DNA of 43,910 bases from a virus (IMGVR_UViG_3300009176_000042:1-43910); one strand, 5' to 3'; positions 34,973-41,702 are shown, counted from the first letter of the stretch. Program-made: numbers and translations. Notes: generated by a model from the letters alone, not told the origin.

Positions 34973-35260
34973 TTAGACTCCGCGTGCCTTTGCAATAGCG
35001 GCGCGCAACTGTTCGTAGACATGCGGGGCCCCAATGCCATGCCAATCCATGGCGATGACATACTCACATGCCGCCAATAGCTCAGGAGCTGCCGCAATAA
35101 TATGCGCGTTGGCTGAGCCCGATACAATCGCAATAGGCCCAGAATGGCCCGGCCCAGGCGTTACCCATACTTCATCAGAAAGTAGGGTTGACTCGTCGCC
35201 TTTTAACACCTCCCCGGCTTTCCATGGTGCCGGCGTGTGCGTTTCGTTGATCTTCATCAT
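34973..35260 (-). CDS. widespread small phage protein (NAxxIAAAPELLxA type), 95 aa
   Basis: The C-terminal half reads SANAHIIAAAPELLAACEYV and ends LRAAIAKARGV, and the N-terminus has THTPAPWK. Both are hallmarks of a very common small phage and prophage protein of unknown function. The start is uncertain among tandem ATGs at 35260, 35257 and an upstream ATG at 35275; AAGG lies close upstream of the pair. The roughly 60 bases before the neighbouring gene show no clear promoter. Confidence 0.65.
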   Translation of the reverse strand: MMKINETHTPAPWKAGEVLKGDESTLLSDEVWVTPGPGHSGPIAIVSGSANAHIIAAAPELLAACEYVIAMDWHGIGAPHVYEQLRAAIAKARGV

Positions 35261-35320
35261 TGCCTTACACTCCATCTGCCTTGATTCTGCTACGTTGTGA
35301 ATTATGCTGCGTCGCGGCAG

Positions 35321-35911
35321 TTACCCAGCGATGCAGATCCCATGCTGCTTGTAGTGCTTTCCGTGCTGCCCCGCCATCGCCAGGCTAACCGGCTGCTGAC
35401 AGTAGCGGCACGTTATGAGACGCTGATGCACGCCGTCAGCTAATGCCGGCGGCTCGACGGTATGCATGCGGTAGCTGGTAGCGTCGCTACGACGCAGTGC
35501 GGCAACAGTGCCGGCAGAAGGTGTCAAGACTTTACGCGGCTGGGCTAGGTGCTGGGTGTAGATGAACAGTACCACAGCCTGGGCCATGAACAGTCCAGCG
35601 GCAGCTAACCCCACTTCGGCATGCACGTAGTACGCAACCATAGCGGTGAACGCTGACGCCGCAAACATCGCGGCCCATGACCAATAGCTGTCGCGCCCGA
35701 GGCGTCGACCCATTGTGACGGCGATCAGTGTTCCTTCAAGGCTGGCAGCCGCTGCGATGCCACACGCGACACGCACCCAGGGCAACATCCAAATGATAGA
35801 CAAGGGCATGTCAGCAGTCGGTACGTAAAGTATGAATACATTCAGGGCGTTGGCCAAGAACAGCGCAGCCAAAGGCCACTTTTCCCAGCCGGCCAAAGTA
35901 TCATCGTGCAT
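35321..35911 (-). CDS. four-helix membrane protein with zinc-finger-like C-terminus
   Basis: A 196-residue protein with hydrophobic segments at about residues 12-30, 37-60, 76-93 and 97-118, a Pro/Ala-rich linker, and a C-terminal CRYCQQPVSLAMAGQHGKHY motif followed by a His and Cys. The Cys-x2-Cys plus downstream His/Cys set could bind one zinc ion. The start overlaps the previous gene by 11 bases. No family recognised. Confidence 0.55.
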   Translation of the reverse strand: MHDDTLAGWEKWPLAALFLANALNVFILYVPTADMPLSIIWMLPWVRVACGIAAAASLEGTLIAVTMGRRLGRDSYWSWAAMFAASAFTAMVAYYVHAEVGLAAAGLFMAQAVVLFIYTQHLAQPRKVLTPSAGTVAALRRSDATSYRMHTVEPPALADGVHQRLITCRYCQQPVSLAMAGQHGKHYKQHGICIAG

Positions 35912-36149
35912 CTCTATTCCCCCAAGCGATCAGCAGCGTAACGACCGGCACCAGCCATGCCAGCTGATAATAGTCGTACGGCAAGAAGGCGGCTCGACCA
36001 ACCCAACCCAGTAAGAAACTTCCGGTCACCAGCAGAATCACCGCAATAGAATGCGGAGCAACGATCGGATCGGGTGCTTGCGATAGCGGTTCGGTCACCA
36101 CGCCAGAATCAAGGCGCTCAGTGATCCCAGTATATGATATAATAGCCAT
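35901..36149 (-). CDS. small two-helix membrane protein, 82 aa
   Basis: The ATG at 36149 has AGGAG seven bases upstream on the minus strand. A polar N-terminal region of about 32 residues precedes two hydrophobic segments (about 34-51 and 60-76). It is the first gene after the Cro/CI-like regulator. Its leader and ribosome binding site lie entirely opposite the possible antisense RNA at 36150-36214, so its expression may be controlled post-transcriptionally. Function unknown. Confidence 0.55.
   Translation of the reverse strand: MAIISYTGITERLDSGVVTEPLSQAPDPIVAPHSIAVILLVTGSFLLGWVGRAAFLPYDYYQLAWLVPVVTLLIAWGNRDAR
36135..36143 (+). promoter_or_regulatory. extended -10 promoter candidate
   Basis: TGA followed by a perfect TATAAT (36138-36143) on the plus strand matches an extended -10 element. 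No good -35 hexamer lies 17 bases upstream. A transcript starting about seven bases downstream would begin near 36150 and run straight into the terminator at 36168-36214. The local sequence is also the start of a minus-strand coding region, so it may be fortuitous. Confidence 0.45.
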
Positions 36150-36214
36150 GGAGACTCCTAGCTTCCGGCCCTGATCAGTAGCTTTCGCGGGCAGGCTGAT
36201 CAGGGCTCTTTTTT
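36150..36214 (+). ncRNA. candidate antisense small RNA, about 65 nt
   Basis: Bounded by the extended -10 element at 36135-36143 and the intrinsic terminator at 36168-36214. It contains no start codon with a meaningful frame. It would be fully complementary to the leader and ribosome binding site (CTCCT at 36155-36159 is the complement of AGGAG) of the membrane gene starting at 36149, and would touch the last codon of the regulator gene. The size and arrangement recall lambda OOP or P22 sar antisense RNAs. Existence is inferred, not shown. Confidence 0.35.
36168..36214 (+). terminator. intrinsic terminator, plus orientation
   Basis: A perfect 11-base inverted repeat, GCCCTGATCAG (36168-36178) and CTGATCAGGGC (36196-36206), with a 17-base loop is followed by TCTTTTTT at 36207-36214. 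The U-tract exists only in the plus direction. It could end a short antisense RNA or stop read-through antisense transcription from the plus operon, protecting the regulator gene. Confidence 0.8.
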
Positions 36215-36434
36215 ATGTCTCAACAGTTGAGTGATCCGGCGGGGCGATATTGAGCGCGGTGCAAACGGCGATCACGATACTGTACGCCGGGTGCGCTTCG
36301 CCGCGCTCGATGTCGCCGATCGTCGTCGAGCTACAGCCGGCGAGCTCGCCGAGCTGTCGCTGCGTGATCTTCTTGCGGCGGCGGCGAAGGTGAACGATTT
36401 CGCCCCAGGAAGCCCAGTCGATATTTATCATCAT
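36213..36434 (-). CDS. Cro/CI-type XRE transcriptional regulator
   Basis: A 73-residue single-domain regulator. The helix-turn-helix is clear at about residues 23-46: ITQRQLGELAGCSSTTIG then DIERGEAHP, the standard HTH_3 fold. There is no C-terminal dimerisation or autocleavage domain, so it is nearer Cro-size than CI-size. Two Met codons are in tandem at the start, and a TATAAT lies only six bases upstream, so the mRNA is probably leaderless. It separates the DNA-modification genes from the membrane-protein genes and is adjacent to the antisense RNA candidate. Confidence 0.8.
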   Translation of the reverse strand: MMINIDWASWGEIVHLRRRRKKITQRQLGELAGCSSTTIGDIERGEAHPAYSIVIAVCTALNIAPPDHSTVET

Positions 36435-36440
36435 GGCGGC

Positions 36441-36449
36441 ATTATAGCA
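36441..36449 (-). promoter_or_regulatory. extended -10 promoter of the XRE regulator
   Basis: On the minus strand TGC-TATAAT ends six bases before the ATG at 36434, placing the expected transcription start at or beside the A of the ATG. A TTGACA is present (36454-36459) but only seven bases upstream of the -10, too close to act as its -35; it might instead belong to an operator. The element overlaps the 3' end of the methyltransferase gene. Confidence 0.55.
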
Positions 36450-36455
36450 CGCCTG

Positions 36456-37343
36456 TCAACCGCTGGTATGATGCTCGACGATCAGTCGACCGATAAATTC
36501 TGCCACCTGCGGTACTACGGCGTTGCCTAGTCCTCTAAGTCTGTCCACCCGAGCGGGAATCCCATGAGCCATTCGACCCACTGCGGGTTCAGTTGCCCAC
36601 TGATACCGTCCGACTGTCGCACGAAATGTGCTAAGTCGATCTGCCGCTTTTTGCCGTCCGGTGTCATCCCGGTTAAAGACATGCCGCCCTTGGGACTGCG
36701 GCCACCATTCGGGACCGTCGGCGTCGGCCAAAGGTGCGGATACTTGCCCTGCTGTATTGCCTTGACCATTACATTTAGGCTGCTGATCGTGTTGCGCGGC
36801 CCGCCAACCATGCGGGCTTTCATCGCCATGTGTGCTTCGGGTGATTTGTTGTCGTCGTTCGCGACTGGTGTAGGCCACAATGAAGACTCGATCGCGCCGA
36901 TGCGGCGCACCAACGGCGGCCGCCGGTATGCACTGCCATTCCGCATCATACCCGATCGCGGCCAGGTCTCCGAGTACAGTTGATAATCCTCGAACAAGCA
37001 AAGCTGATACGTTTTCCACAAGCACGTATCTGGGTCGTAATTCGCGAATGATTCGGGCGTATTCGCTCCATAGTCCGGATCGAGTGCCGGTGATTCCGGC
37101 GCGTTGTCCTGCATTGCTGATGTCCTGACAGGGGAAGCCCCCGCAGATAAGGTCGACCGGCGATAGACTGTCAGCGCCAACGCTCCGCACGTCGCGAAAC
37201 TTCGGTACACTGGGCCAATGCTTTGTGAGGACTCGGGTGCTGTAGTCGTCAATTTCTACCTGCCACTTGCACACCATGCCGGCGCGCTCTAATCCAAGAT
37301 CCAGCCCGCCAATGCCAGCGAACAATGAGCCAAACGTTATCAT
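36456..37343 (-). CDS. C5-cytosine DNA methyltransferase (Dcm-like)
   Basis: A 295-residue enzyme with the ordered C5 motifs: I (FGSLFAGIGGLDLGLE, residues 4-19), IV with catalytic Cys72 in GGFPCQDIS, VI (ENV, 110-112), VIII (HRRDRVFIVA, about 148-157), a short target-recognition region, and IX-X (GRMAHGIPARVDRLRGLGNA, then VVPQVAEFIG). It methylates cytosine within a short unknown target, probably to resist host restriction. The TCAT overlap joins it to the VRR-NUC gene upstream. A second, family-like reading frame runs through most of the gene. No partner restriction enzyme is present. Confidence 0.92.
   Translation of the reverse strand: MITFGSLFAGIGGLDLGLERAGMVCKWQVEIDDYSTRVLTKHWPSVPKFRDVRSVGADSLSPVDLICGGFPCQDISNAGQRAGITGTRSGLWSEYARIIRELRPRYVLVENVSALLVRGLSTVLGDLAAIGYDAEWQCIPAAAVGAPHRRDRVFIVAYTSRERRQQITRSTHGDESPHGWRAAQHDQQPKCNGQGNTAGQVSAPLADADGPEWWPQSQGRHVFNRDDTGRQKAADRLSTFRATVGRYQWATEPAVGRMAHGIPARVDRLRGLGNAVVPQVAEFIGRLIVEHHTSG
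36527..37252 (-). CDS. overlapping +1-frame protein of the WPTP / LNPxWVEWLMG type inside dcm
   Basis: An open frame of up to 241 codons lies in the +1 frame of the methyltransferase gene. It reads like a known group of phage proteins found near methylase genes: SPVRTS, YDPDTCLWKTYQLCLF, YSETWPRSGMMRNGSAY, RRPPLVRRI, two WPTP motifs and the ending SGQLNPQWVEWLMGFPLGWT. From memory, proteins with this series also occur as stand-alone genes, but I cannot verify that here. The start is unclear: TTG at 37252 or ATG at 37114, with AGGA upstream of the latter. It may be a real second product, a decaying overprinted gene, or a compositional shadow. Confidence 0.4.
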   Translation of the reverse strand: MTTTAPESSQSIGPVYRSFATCGALALTVYRRSTLSAGASPVRTSAMQDNAPESPALDPDYGANTPESFANYDPDTCLWKTYQLCLFEDYQLYSETWPRSGMMRNGSAYRRPPLVRRIGAIESSLWPTPVANDDNKSPEAHMAMKARMVGGPRNTISSLNVMVKAIQQGKYPHLWPTPTVPNGGRSPKGGMSLTGMTPDGKKRQIDLAHFVRQSDGISGQLNPQWVEWLMGFPLGWTDLED

Positions 37344-37804
37344 TGTTTGCGCGCCTTCCCTAGCTTCTCCCAGTCGTCAACCGTCTGCGCTCCAAAGGCG
37401 TCAGCCAGGCCGCTTCTCAGCTCGTCGACGCTATGCGCAATGATGACAATGCCGTTGCGCCGCAAGATAAATTCTTTCTGCCGCAGCTGCGCGGTCGAAG
37501 GCGATCCTTTGGCGCTCTTAATTTCTATGCTCACGTATTTCCCATTAGGTGCGCAGCAGGTTCTGTCGTGCGTGCCAACGCGGCCCATGCTCATCTTGCG
37601 GCCCTCAATCTGGGCCATGCCTGCCGACGTGCGCAACACATAAAAGTCGAGCAGGGCTAGATAGTCGTCGATCGCCTTCGATACTTTGGCCTCGGGCGTC
37701 GCGCCGCGCCGGATCGGTTTGGCCTGTCGACCTGGGACATAGGTTTTCTCATAGTCGGTAATCTCGCCTGGGGGGCCATCGAAGGCCCATGGCTCGTCGA
37801 TCAT
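37340..37804 (-). CDS. VRR-NUC domain nuclease
   Basis: A 154-residue protein with a PD-(D/E)xK-type VRR-NUC core: GRVGTHDRTCC (Asp80), then SIEIKSAKGSPSTAQ, supplying Glu94, Lys96 and Gln106. These residues fit the family active site, which cuts branched DNA structures. The N-terminus carries a Pro-rich extension before the core helix (EAKVSKAIDDYL). Located between two methyltransferases, it may process replication or recombination intermediates; a restriction-like role is less likely given the family. The stop overlaps the start of the C5 methyltransferase. Confidence 0.8.
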   Translation of the reverse strand: MIDEPWAFDGPPGEITDYEKTYVPGRQAKPIRRGATPEAKVSKAIDDYLALLDFYVLRTSAGMAQIEGRKMSMGRVGTHDRTCCAPNGKYVSIEIKSAKGSPSTAQLRQKEFILRRNGIVIIAHSVDELRSGLADAFGAQTVDDWEKLGKARKQ

Positions 37805-37805
37805 G

Positions 37806-39548
37806 TTAATCCTCCATGAACATATCTAATTGGCCAGCAGGTACTGCTGCTGCGCTGACGACGGTCGGCTTGCGATCGGGATCTGATAACTCCCATGCGC
37901 GCTGTTTCCAGTAGGCCAGCCGCGCGTTGGCGATGGCGACATGCTCGGCTTCGAGCTCGACGCCGGTGATCTCTTCCCAGCCTGCCAGCATGGCCCCGAT
38001 GGCTTCGCTGCCGGCCCCAGCGAACGGGATCAGCAGTCGACGCGGGCCATAGGCGGCCGGCGGCAGTAGCAGGGTTGCCAGGTAGCGCGACAGGCTGATC
38101 GGCTTAATCGTCGGGTGAATATTGCGCCGGGTTGTTTCGCCACGCTGGTATGGGTTGTCGATCGACACGTCGCGCCCGTCGTCGACTTTGGAATCGCCGA
38201 AGTCTGCCGCATCTTCGTCGAGCAGCCGCATGAGCGCGGTCTGACGCGGGTCGAGTCCGGCCTCCCTTTCAGCAGTCGACGCCTTTGCGATATACGCAAC
38301 CGGATCGGCGGCTTCGAGCCGGTCGAGCATCCAATCAGCGGCGTAAAAGTAGCGCGACGCGGTGCCGCTGTCGTCGTGGCCGCGCGGTATTGTTGAATCT
38401 CTTTTCTCCCATTGGCCCAGCACAGTACCGCCAAATGATCCCATGTTGACCCCACCACGCATGGCCCGCTTCGCTTCACTCTCGCCACTCTGGGCCCCCA
38501 GCCGCGCGACAGGGCAGGATGGGATGCAGACGCCGTTGCACTCGGGCGCATGCGTCAGCACGAGATTCGCGGGCCATCGGCCCAGTTGATTGGGGCTGCC
38601 GACTGTGCTTTGATCGACATCCGTCGATTGATAGATAGCATCAAATTGCGGGCGCGTTCGTGTTGTATAGGTTGTCGGTTCGTTATGGCTTATCCTCCCG
38701 CCATCTATCCATAGCGCGCCTGCGCCGGTCGACGTGATGTTGTCCACTGGCGATCCGTCGTACGGCTTCTGGAAAACAATGATCGGCTCAAGCGCGGGCT
38801 TGATTGCCTGCCCGCCATACCGATGGCCGGCCCAGTCGGCTGCGCTTGCTGTCGCCGGGCCATGCACGTCGAAGGACTCGCGCTCTTTGCTGTTGAAGCC
38901 GTTGTCTTTCTCGCGATAGCCGAGCTCAGCAGCTGCAAACTTTGGCTGATGTTTCTTTGTGCGCTCGACCGGCGCAAAGCCTGCGGCAGCCTTGATCGTC
39001 TTGCGGGCCTGCTGATATGCGCGCAACGCGGCGACGCGCTCGACCTTCGGTGCTAGGCGTGCTGCCTGTCGCAACGTCTCAAGCTGATCGCGCTCTGCCG
39101 GATGCTCGTCGAGCCAGGCCCGAAACGCGCGATCGTCGATCTGGGCGCTGATGTTGGTTGCCTTTGGAAAACCCGAACCGTAACTCCAGCCAAAGATCGT
39201 CGGCTGTATGATCAGCCCGGCGTCTTCGATCGCGACAGCCAAACGATGCCAGCCGCGCGACGATGCAAACACCATGCCCCATGCGCCCGGGTAGAGGTGC
39301 TGCGCTATCGCGGCCCAGGTCGACGGGCGAAACGCGATGTCGCCGCCATCCCAGGTGGCATTCATGAATCCGCGCGACGCGCGACTAAAAGCACCATCCG
39401 TGCCAAACTGAGCCGGGGCTGATCCTGCCTTCCCGAACCGCTCAGTTATACTTGTGAGATGGTACGGCGGATCGCAAAGCAGGGCATGAAACTTCGGCCC
39501 GGTATAGGTCTGGGCCCATGTCAGGATATCGGCTTGAAGCATGGTCAT
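37806..39548 (-). CDS. DPPY-type DNA amino-methyltransferase, 580 aa
   Basis: Motif IV, DPPY, lies near the N-terminus (Asp26-Tyr29 in LLCDPPYHLTS), and the SAM-binding motif I region is near the C-terminus (LLIPFAGAGSEAIGAMLAGW), with HPTIKP shortly before it. This order is that of beta-class N6-adenine or N4-cytosine methyltransferases. A long central region (about residues 130-460) probably holds target recognition, with a Cys cluster CNGVCIPSC. The C-terminus ends QLDMFMED, resembling a sliding-clamp-binding peptide. DPPY favours adenine N6 methylation. It is larger than most phage relatives; ATG 39542 is an alternative start. Confidence 0.85.
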   Translation of the reverse strand: MTMLQADILTWAQTYTGPKFHALLCDPPYHLTSITERFGKAGSAPAQFGTDGAFSRASRGFMNATWDGGDIAFRPSTWAAIAQHLYPGAWGMVFASSRGWHRLAVAIEDAGLIIQPTIFGWSYGSGFPKATNISAQIDDRAFRAWLDEHPAERDQLETLRQAARLAPKVERVAALRAYQQARKTIKAAAGFAPVERTKKHQPKFAAAELGYREKDNGFNSKERESFDVHGPATASAADWAGHRYGGQAIKPALEPIIVFQKPYDGSPVDNITSTGAGALWIDGGRISHNEPTTYTTRTRPQFDAIYQSTDVDQSTVGSPNQLGRWPANLVLTHAPECNGVCIPSCPVARLGAQSGESEAKRAMRGGVNMGSFGGTVLGQWEKRDSTIPRGHDDSGTASRYFYAADWMLDRLEAADPVAYIAKASTAEREAGLDPRQTALMRLLDEDAADFGDSKVDDGRDVSIDNPYQRGETTRRNIHPTIKPISLSRYLATLLLPPAAYGPRRLLIPFAGAGSEAIGAMLAGWEEITGVELEAEHVAIANARLAYWKQRAWELSDPDRKPTVVSAAAVPAGQLDMFMED

Positions 39549-39567
39549 AATTGTGCCTTGTGGCTTG

Positions 39568-39604
39568 CTGAGCGCGGCTGTAAGGTGCCTCGGGCCGCGC
39601 TCAG
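39568..39604. repeat. inverted repeat in the intergenic gap
   Basis: Perfect 11-base arms CTGAGCGCGGC (39568-39578) and GCCGCGCTCAG (39594-39604) enclose a 15-base loop. It sits between the 106-residue gene and the DPPY methyltransferase. There is no T-run on either side, so it is not a standard terminator; it may stabilise the mRNA end or be a protein-binding site. Confidence 0.6.
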
Positions 39605-39626
39605 GTATATTCGTATGGTCGATCGC

Positions 39627-39947
39627 TTAAAATGGCTCCTGTGCGGTCGCGCTGTTAATCATCCGCTCCATGGGCGTCGGGTCGAGTCGCGCAAGGTGCC
39701 ACACCGATCCGAGCGCGCTTACTTTGCACTCGACGCCTTCGGATCGGTTGACTGCCGCTGCGATGTCGCCGATCGCGGTGCCGAGATCGCTGATGTCGTC
39801 AGCTTCAAGGGCGATCGAGGTGCTGACGGTTGCCTGCATCACGATCTGCATGCCGGCGTCCAGTGCGATGGCTTCAAGCGCGTCGATCAGATCGCTCAGG
39901 CTCTCTGCCTTCAGGCTGATCGTCGCCTTCGTTGTTTCTTTGGCCAT
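39627..39947 (-). CDS. unknown small protein with internal repeat, 106 aa
   Basis: An AAAAGGAG ribosome binding site, formed within the end of the upstream MazG gene, precedes the ATG by seven bases. The product contains two related halves, ISLKAESLSDLIDALEAIAL and IALEADDISDLGTAIGDIAA, suggesting duplication of a small beta-alpha unit. No family recognised. The strong translation signal suggests a needed amount of protein rather than a shadow gene. Confidence 0.6.
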   Translation of the reverse strand: MAKETTKATISLKAESLSDLIDALEAIALDAGMQIVMQATVSTSIALEADDISDLGTAIGDIAAAVNRSEGVECKVSALGSVWHLARLDPTPMERMINSATAQEPF

Positions 39948-39949
39948 GT

Positions 39950-40342
39950 CTATTCTCCTTTTACGTCAGTGCGCGCCACACTGGACGCACTCGAATACCC
40001 GTCCGGATAGCGCTCGCGTAGCTTGGCGACGTTGCGCTCCATTACTTCAGACATGTTCACGTCAAGCTTGGTACAGAGGGCTGCAATGTACCAAAGCACA
40101 TCGCCTAACTCGTCGATCAGCTGATCGCGATTGATCCCATGTTGATGAAACACGGCTTTCTTGAGTGTATCGGCGACTTCGCCAGCTTCCCCAGCCAGGC
40201 CCAGTCCACAGCGTACCAGCATGATCTCATAGTCGGTATAGACCTGATCGGGAGAGTCCGGCAGCGTGCGACTGCTCAGCCATTGATATTCGTTCGCATA
40301 GATCATCTTGATAATGGCCCTTTGTTCTGGGATGGCTAGCAT
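39950..40342 (-). CDS. MazG-like nucleotide pyrophosphohydrolase
   Basis: Start taken at the ATG at 40342, which overlaps the end of the upstream methyltransferase; the open frame further upstream is its shadow. The 130-residue product has the all-alpha NTP pyrophosphatase motifs: GLAGEAGEVADTLKKA with the Glu-x2-Glu type metal site and DELGDVLWYIAALC with the second Glu/Asp pair. MazG-like enzymes hydrolyse NTPs or (p)ppGpp-related nucleotides; in phages they may support nucleotide pools or dampen stress signalling. It lies in the replication and modification operon. Confidence 0.85.
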   Translation of the reverse strand: MLAIPEQRAIIKMIYANEYQWLSSRTLPDSPDQVYTDYEIMLVRCGLGLAGEAGEVADTLKKAVFHQHGINRDQLIDELGDVLWYIAALCTKLDVNMSEVMERNVAKLRERYPDGYSSASSVARTDVKGE

Positions 40343-41505
40343 AGCTGCATTTCCACTTGCACGCCGTTGGTGCGCTCTTCTTGGAGGTCTATGTAGGCCG
40401 GATTCAGGTCGATCAGCATGCTGTCGCGCTGATGCCGCTCCGCGACGCGGGCGACGGTGCCGGTGCCGCCGAACGGATCGAGCACGATCGAGCGCGCCGT
40501 GCCAGTGTTGGCGGGGCATGCGCAGCGCGGGGCGAAACCGCGATCGGTGTGGAATGGCACGCGCCGCATGTCGTTTTCATCATTCCGATCGCCGTTGCCA
40601 CGATTGCGCGGAACATTCGTTTTGCGGTATTCGGGATGGTCATGCGGTAATTCGTCCAGTCCTAATCGTGTCACGTCCACAACCCGCCCCCACGCTTTCC
40701 CGCACGTCTCGCACGCTTGCGCGCTGGAGCCGGCCAGGATGCACGGCGCGATCAGCGCTTCCGGCATGGTTGCGAAGTGCGCGCCGGCGTAGGGCTGAGT
40801 CGCGATCGTCCAGACCGATCGGCGGTTGCGTGTGCCGTCCGGCCGCGATCCTAATGATTGTTCTCCGCTGGGCGGTTTGTAATCATTCCGATCGGGCGCG
40901 GATGAATAGGCGTTCGTCCGATCGGTTGCCCGATCACCCCATCGCGCGATTGTGCTGGCGCTGATCGGCTCCACGATCGCGGTCGCATCGTAGAAATAGC
41001 GCTGGCGTTTGGCGAATAAGAACAGATATTCATGCGCCCGCGTCGGTCGGTCGCGGACGCTTTCGGGCATGGGATTCGGCTTCGCCCAGATAATATCGGA
41101 ACGCAGAATCCACCCGGCGTCTTGGAGCGCCAGCGCGACGCGCCATGGCATGCCCAGGAGATTCTTTTCTGGCCGATCGCCTATGCCGCCGCGATCTGTT
41201 GAGGTGAATGTGCGCGTCGCACGCTGGCCGTTTGCGCCTTGAGGCCCGCCGGGCTTACTCGCATACGAATCCCCCAAGTTAAGCCACAGCGTTCCATCGT
41301 CACGTAGCACGCGCCAGCAGTCCGCGAACACCGCGACCAGCGCAGCGACGTACGCGGCCGGCGTCGGCTCTTGTCCGATTTCGCGCGGATCGTCCGTGTA
41401 CTTTCGCAGACCGTAGTAGGGCGGCGACGTGACGATCGTTTGTACTGATTGCGCTGGCAGCGTGGCCAGCACATCACGGCAATCGCCGGCAAGCAGTGTG
41501 ATCAT
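40336..41505 (-). CDS. SPPY-type DNA methyltransferase (probable N4-cytosine)
   Basis: Start at the ATG at 41505, overlapping the previous stop; 389 residues. Motif IV is TSPPYYGLRKY (Ser27-Tyr30) and motif I, DPFGGTGTVARVA, is near the C-terminus, the beta-class order. SPPY rather than DPPY favours N4-cytosine methylation, though adenine is not excluded. WIATQPYAGAHFATMP lies before a Cys set (CETCG and CAC) that may bind zinc. The recognition site is unknown. It is one of three methyltransferases here and has no cognate nuclease, fitting anti-restriction self-modification. Confidence 0.88.
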   Translation of the reverse strand: MITLLAGDCRDVLATLPAQSVQTIVTSPPYYGLRKYTDDPREIGQEPTPAAYVAALVAVFADCWRVLRDDGTLWLNLGDSYASKPGGPQGANGQRATRTFTSTDRGGIGDRPEKNLLGMPWRVALALQDAGWILRSDIIWAKPNPMPESVRDRPTRAHEYLFLFAKRQRYFYDATAIVEPISASTIARWGDRATDRTNAYSSAPDRNDYKPPSGEQSLGSRPDGTRNRRSVWTIATQPYAGAHFATMPEALIAPCILAGSSAQACETCGKAWGRVVDVTRLGLDELPHDHPEYRKTNVPRNRGNGDRNDENDMRRVPFHTDRGFAPRCACPANTGTARSIVLDPFGGTGTVARVAERHQRDSMLIDLNPAYIDLQEERTNGVQVEMQLC

Positions 41506-41702
41506 AGCGCGCTCAGCAGGTCGAGCGCGGCGTTGGTACGCTCCGATACTGGCAGGCGCAGCAGCCAGGCGATCGACGCCTCGGGCCGCGCCTTGCACTC
41601 GTCGCATACCAGCATACTGGTACGTGTCAAGTTGCACACGATGCAGCGGCCGGCCGCCGGCACCGGGCGCAGTCGACTGACTGAGATCAGTTTGTCATTC
41701 AT
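41502..41702 (-). CDS. small zinc-ribbon protein, 66 aa
   Basis: Two Cys pairs, CIVC and CDEC, about 10 residues apart, form a probable zinc ribbon at residues 20-36, followed by a helical tail. It overlaps the primase-helicase gene at its start and joins the downstream methyltransferase by ATGA. Such small ribbon proteins are common in phage replication operons; specific function is unknown. Confidence 0.6.
   Translation of the reverse strand: MNDKLISVSRLRPVPAAGRCIVCNLTRTSMLVCDECKARPEASIAWLLRLPVSERTNAALDLLSAL

Noticed and set aside
36441-36459. TTGACA and TATAAT on the minus strand upstream of the XRE gene read as a -35/-10 pair
   Set aside because: Only seven bases separate them, far below the 16-19 needed. 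The -10 is kept as an extended -10 element.
36465-36474. TGG-TATGAT on the plus strand as a divergent promoter beside the regulator
   Set aside because: No -35, one mismatch, and no plus-strand gene or terminator in sensible reach; it would only produce antisense RNA through the methyltransferase gene.
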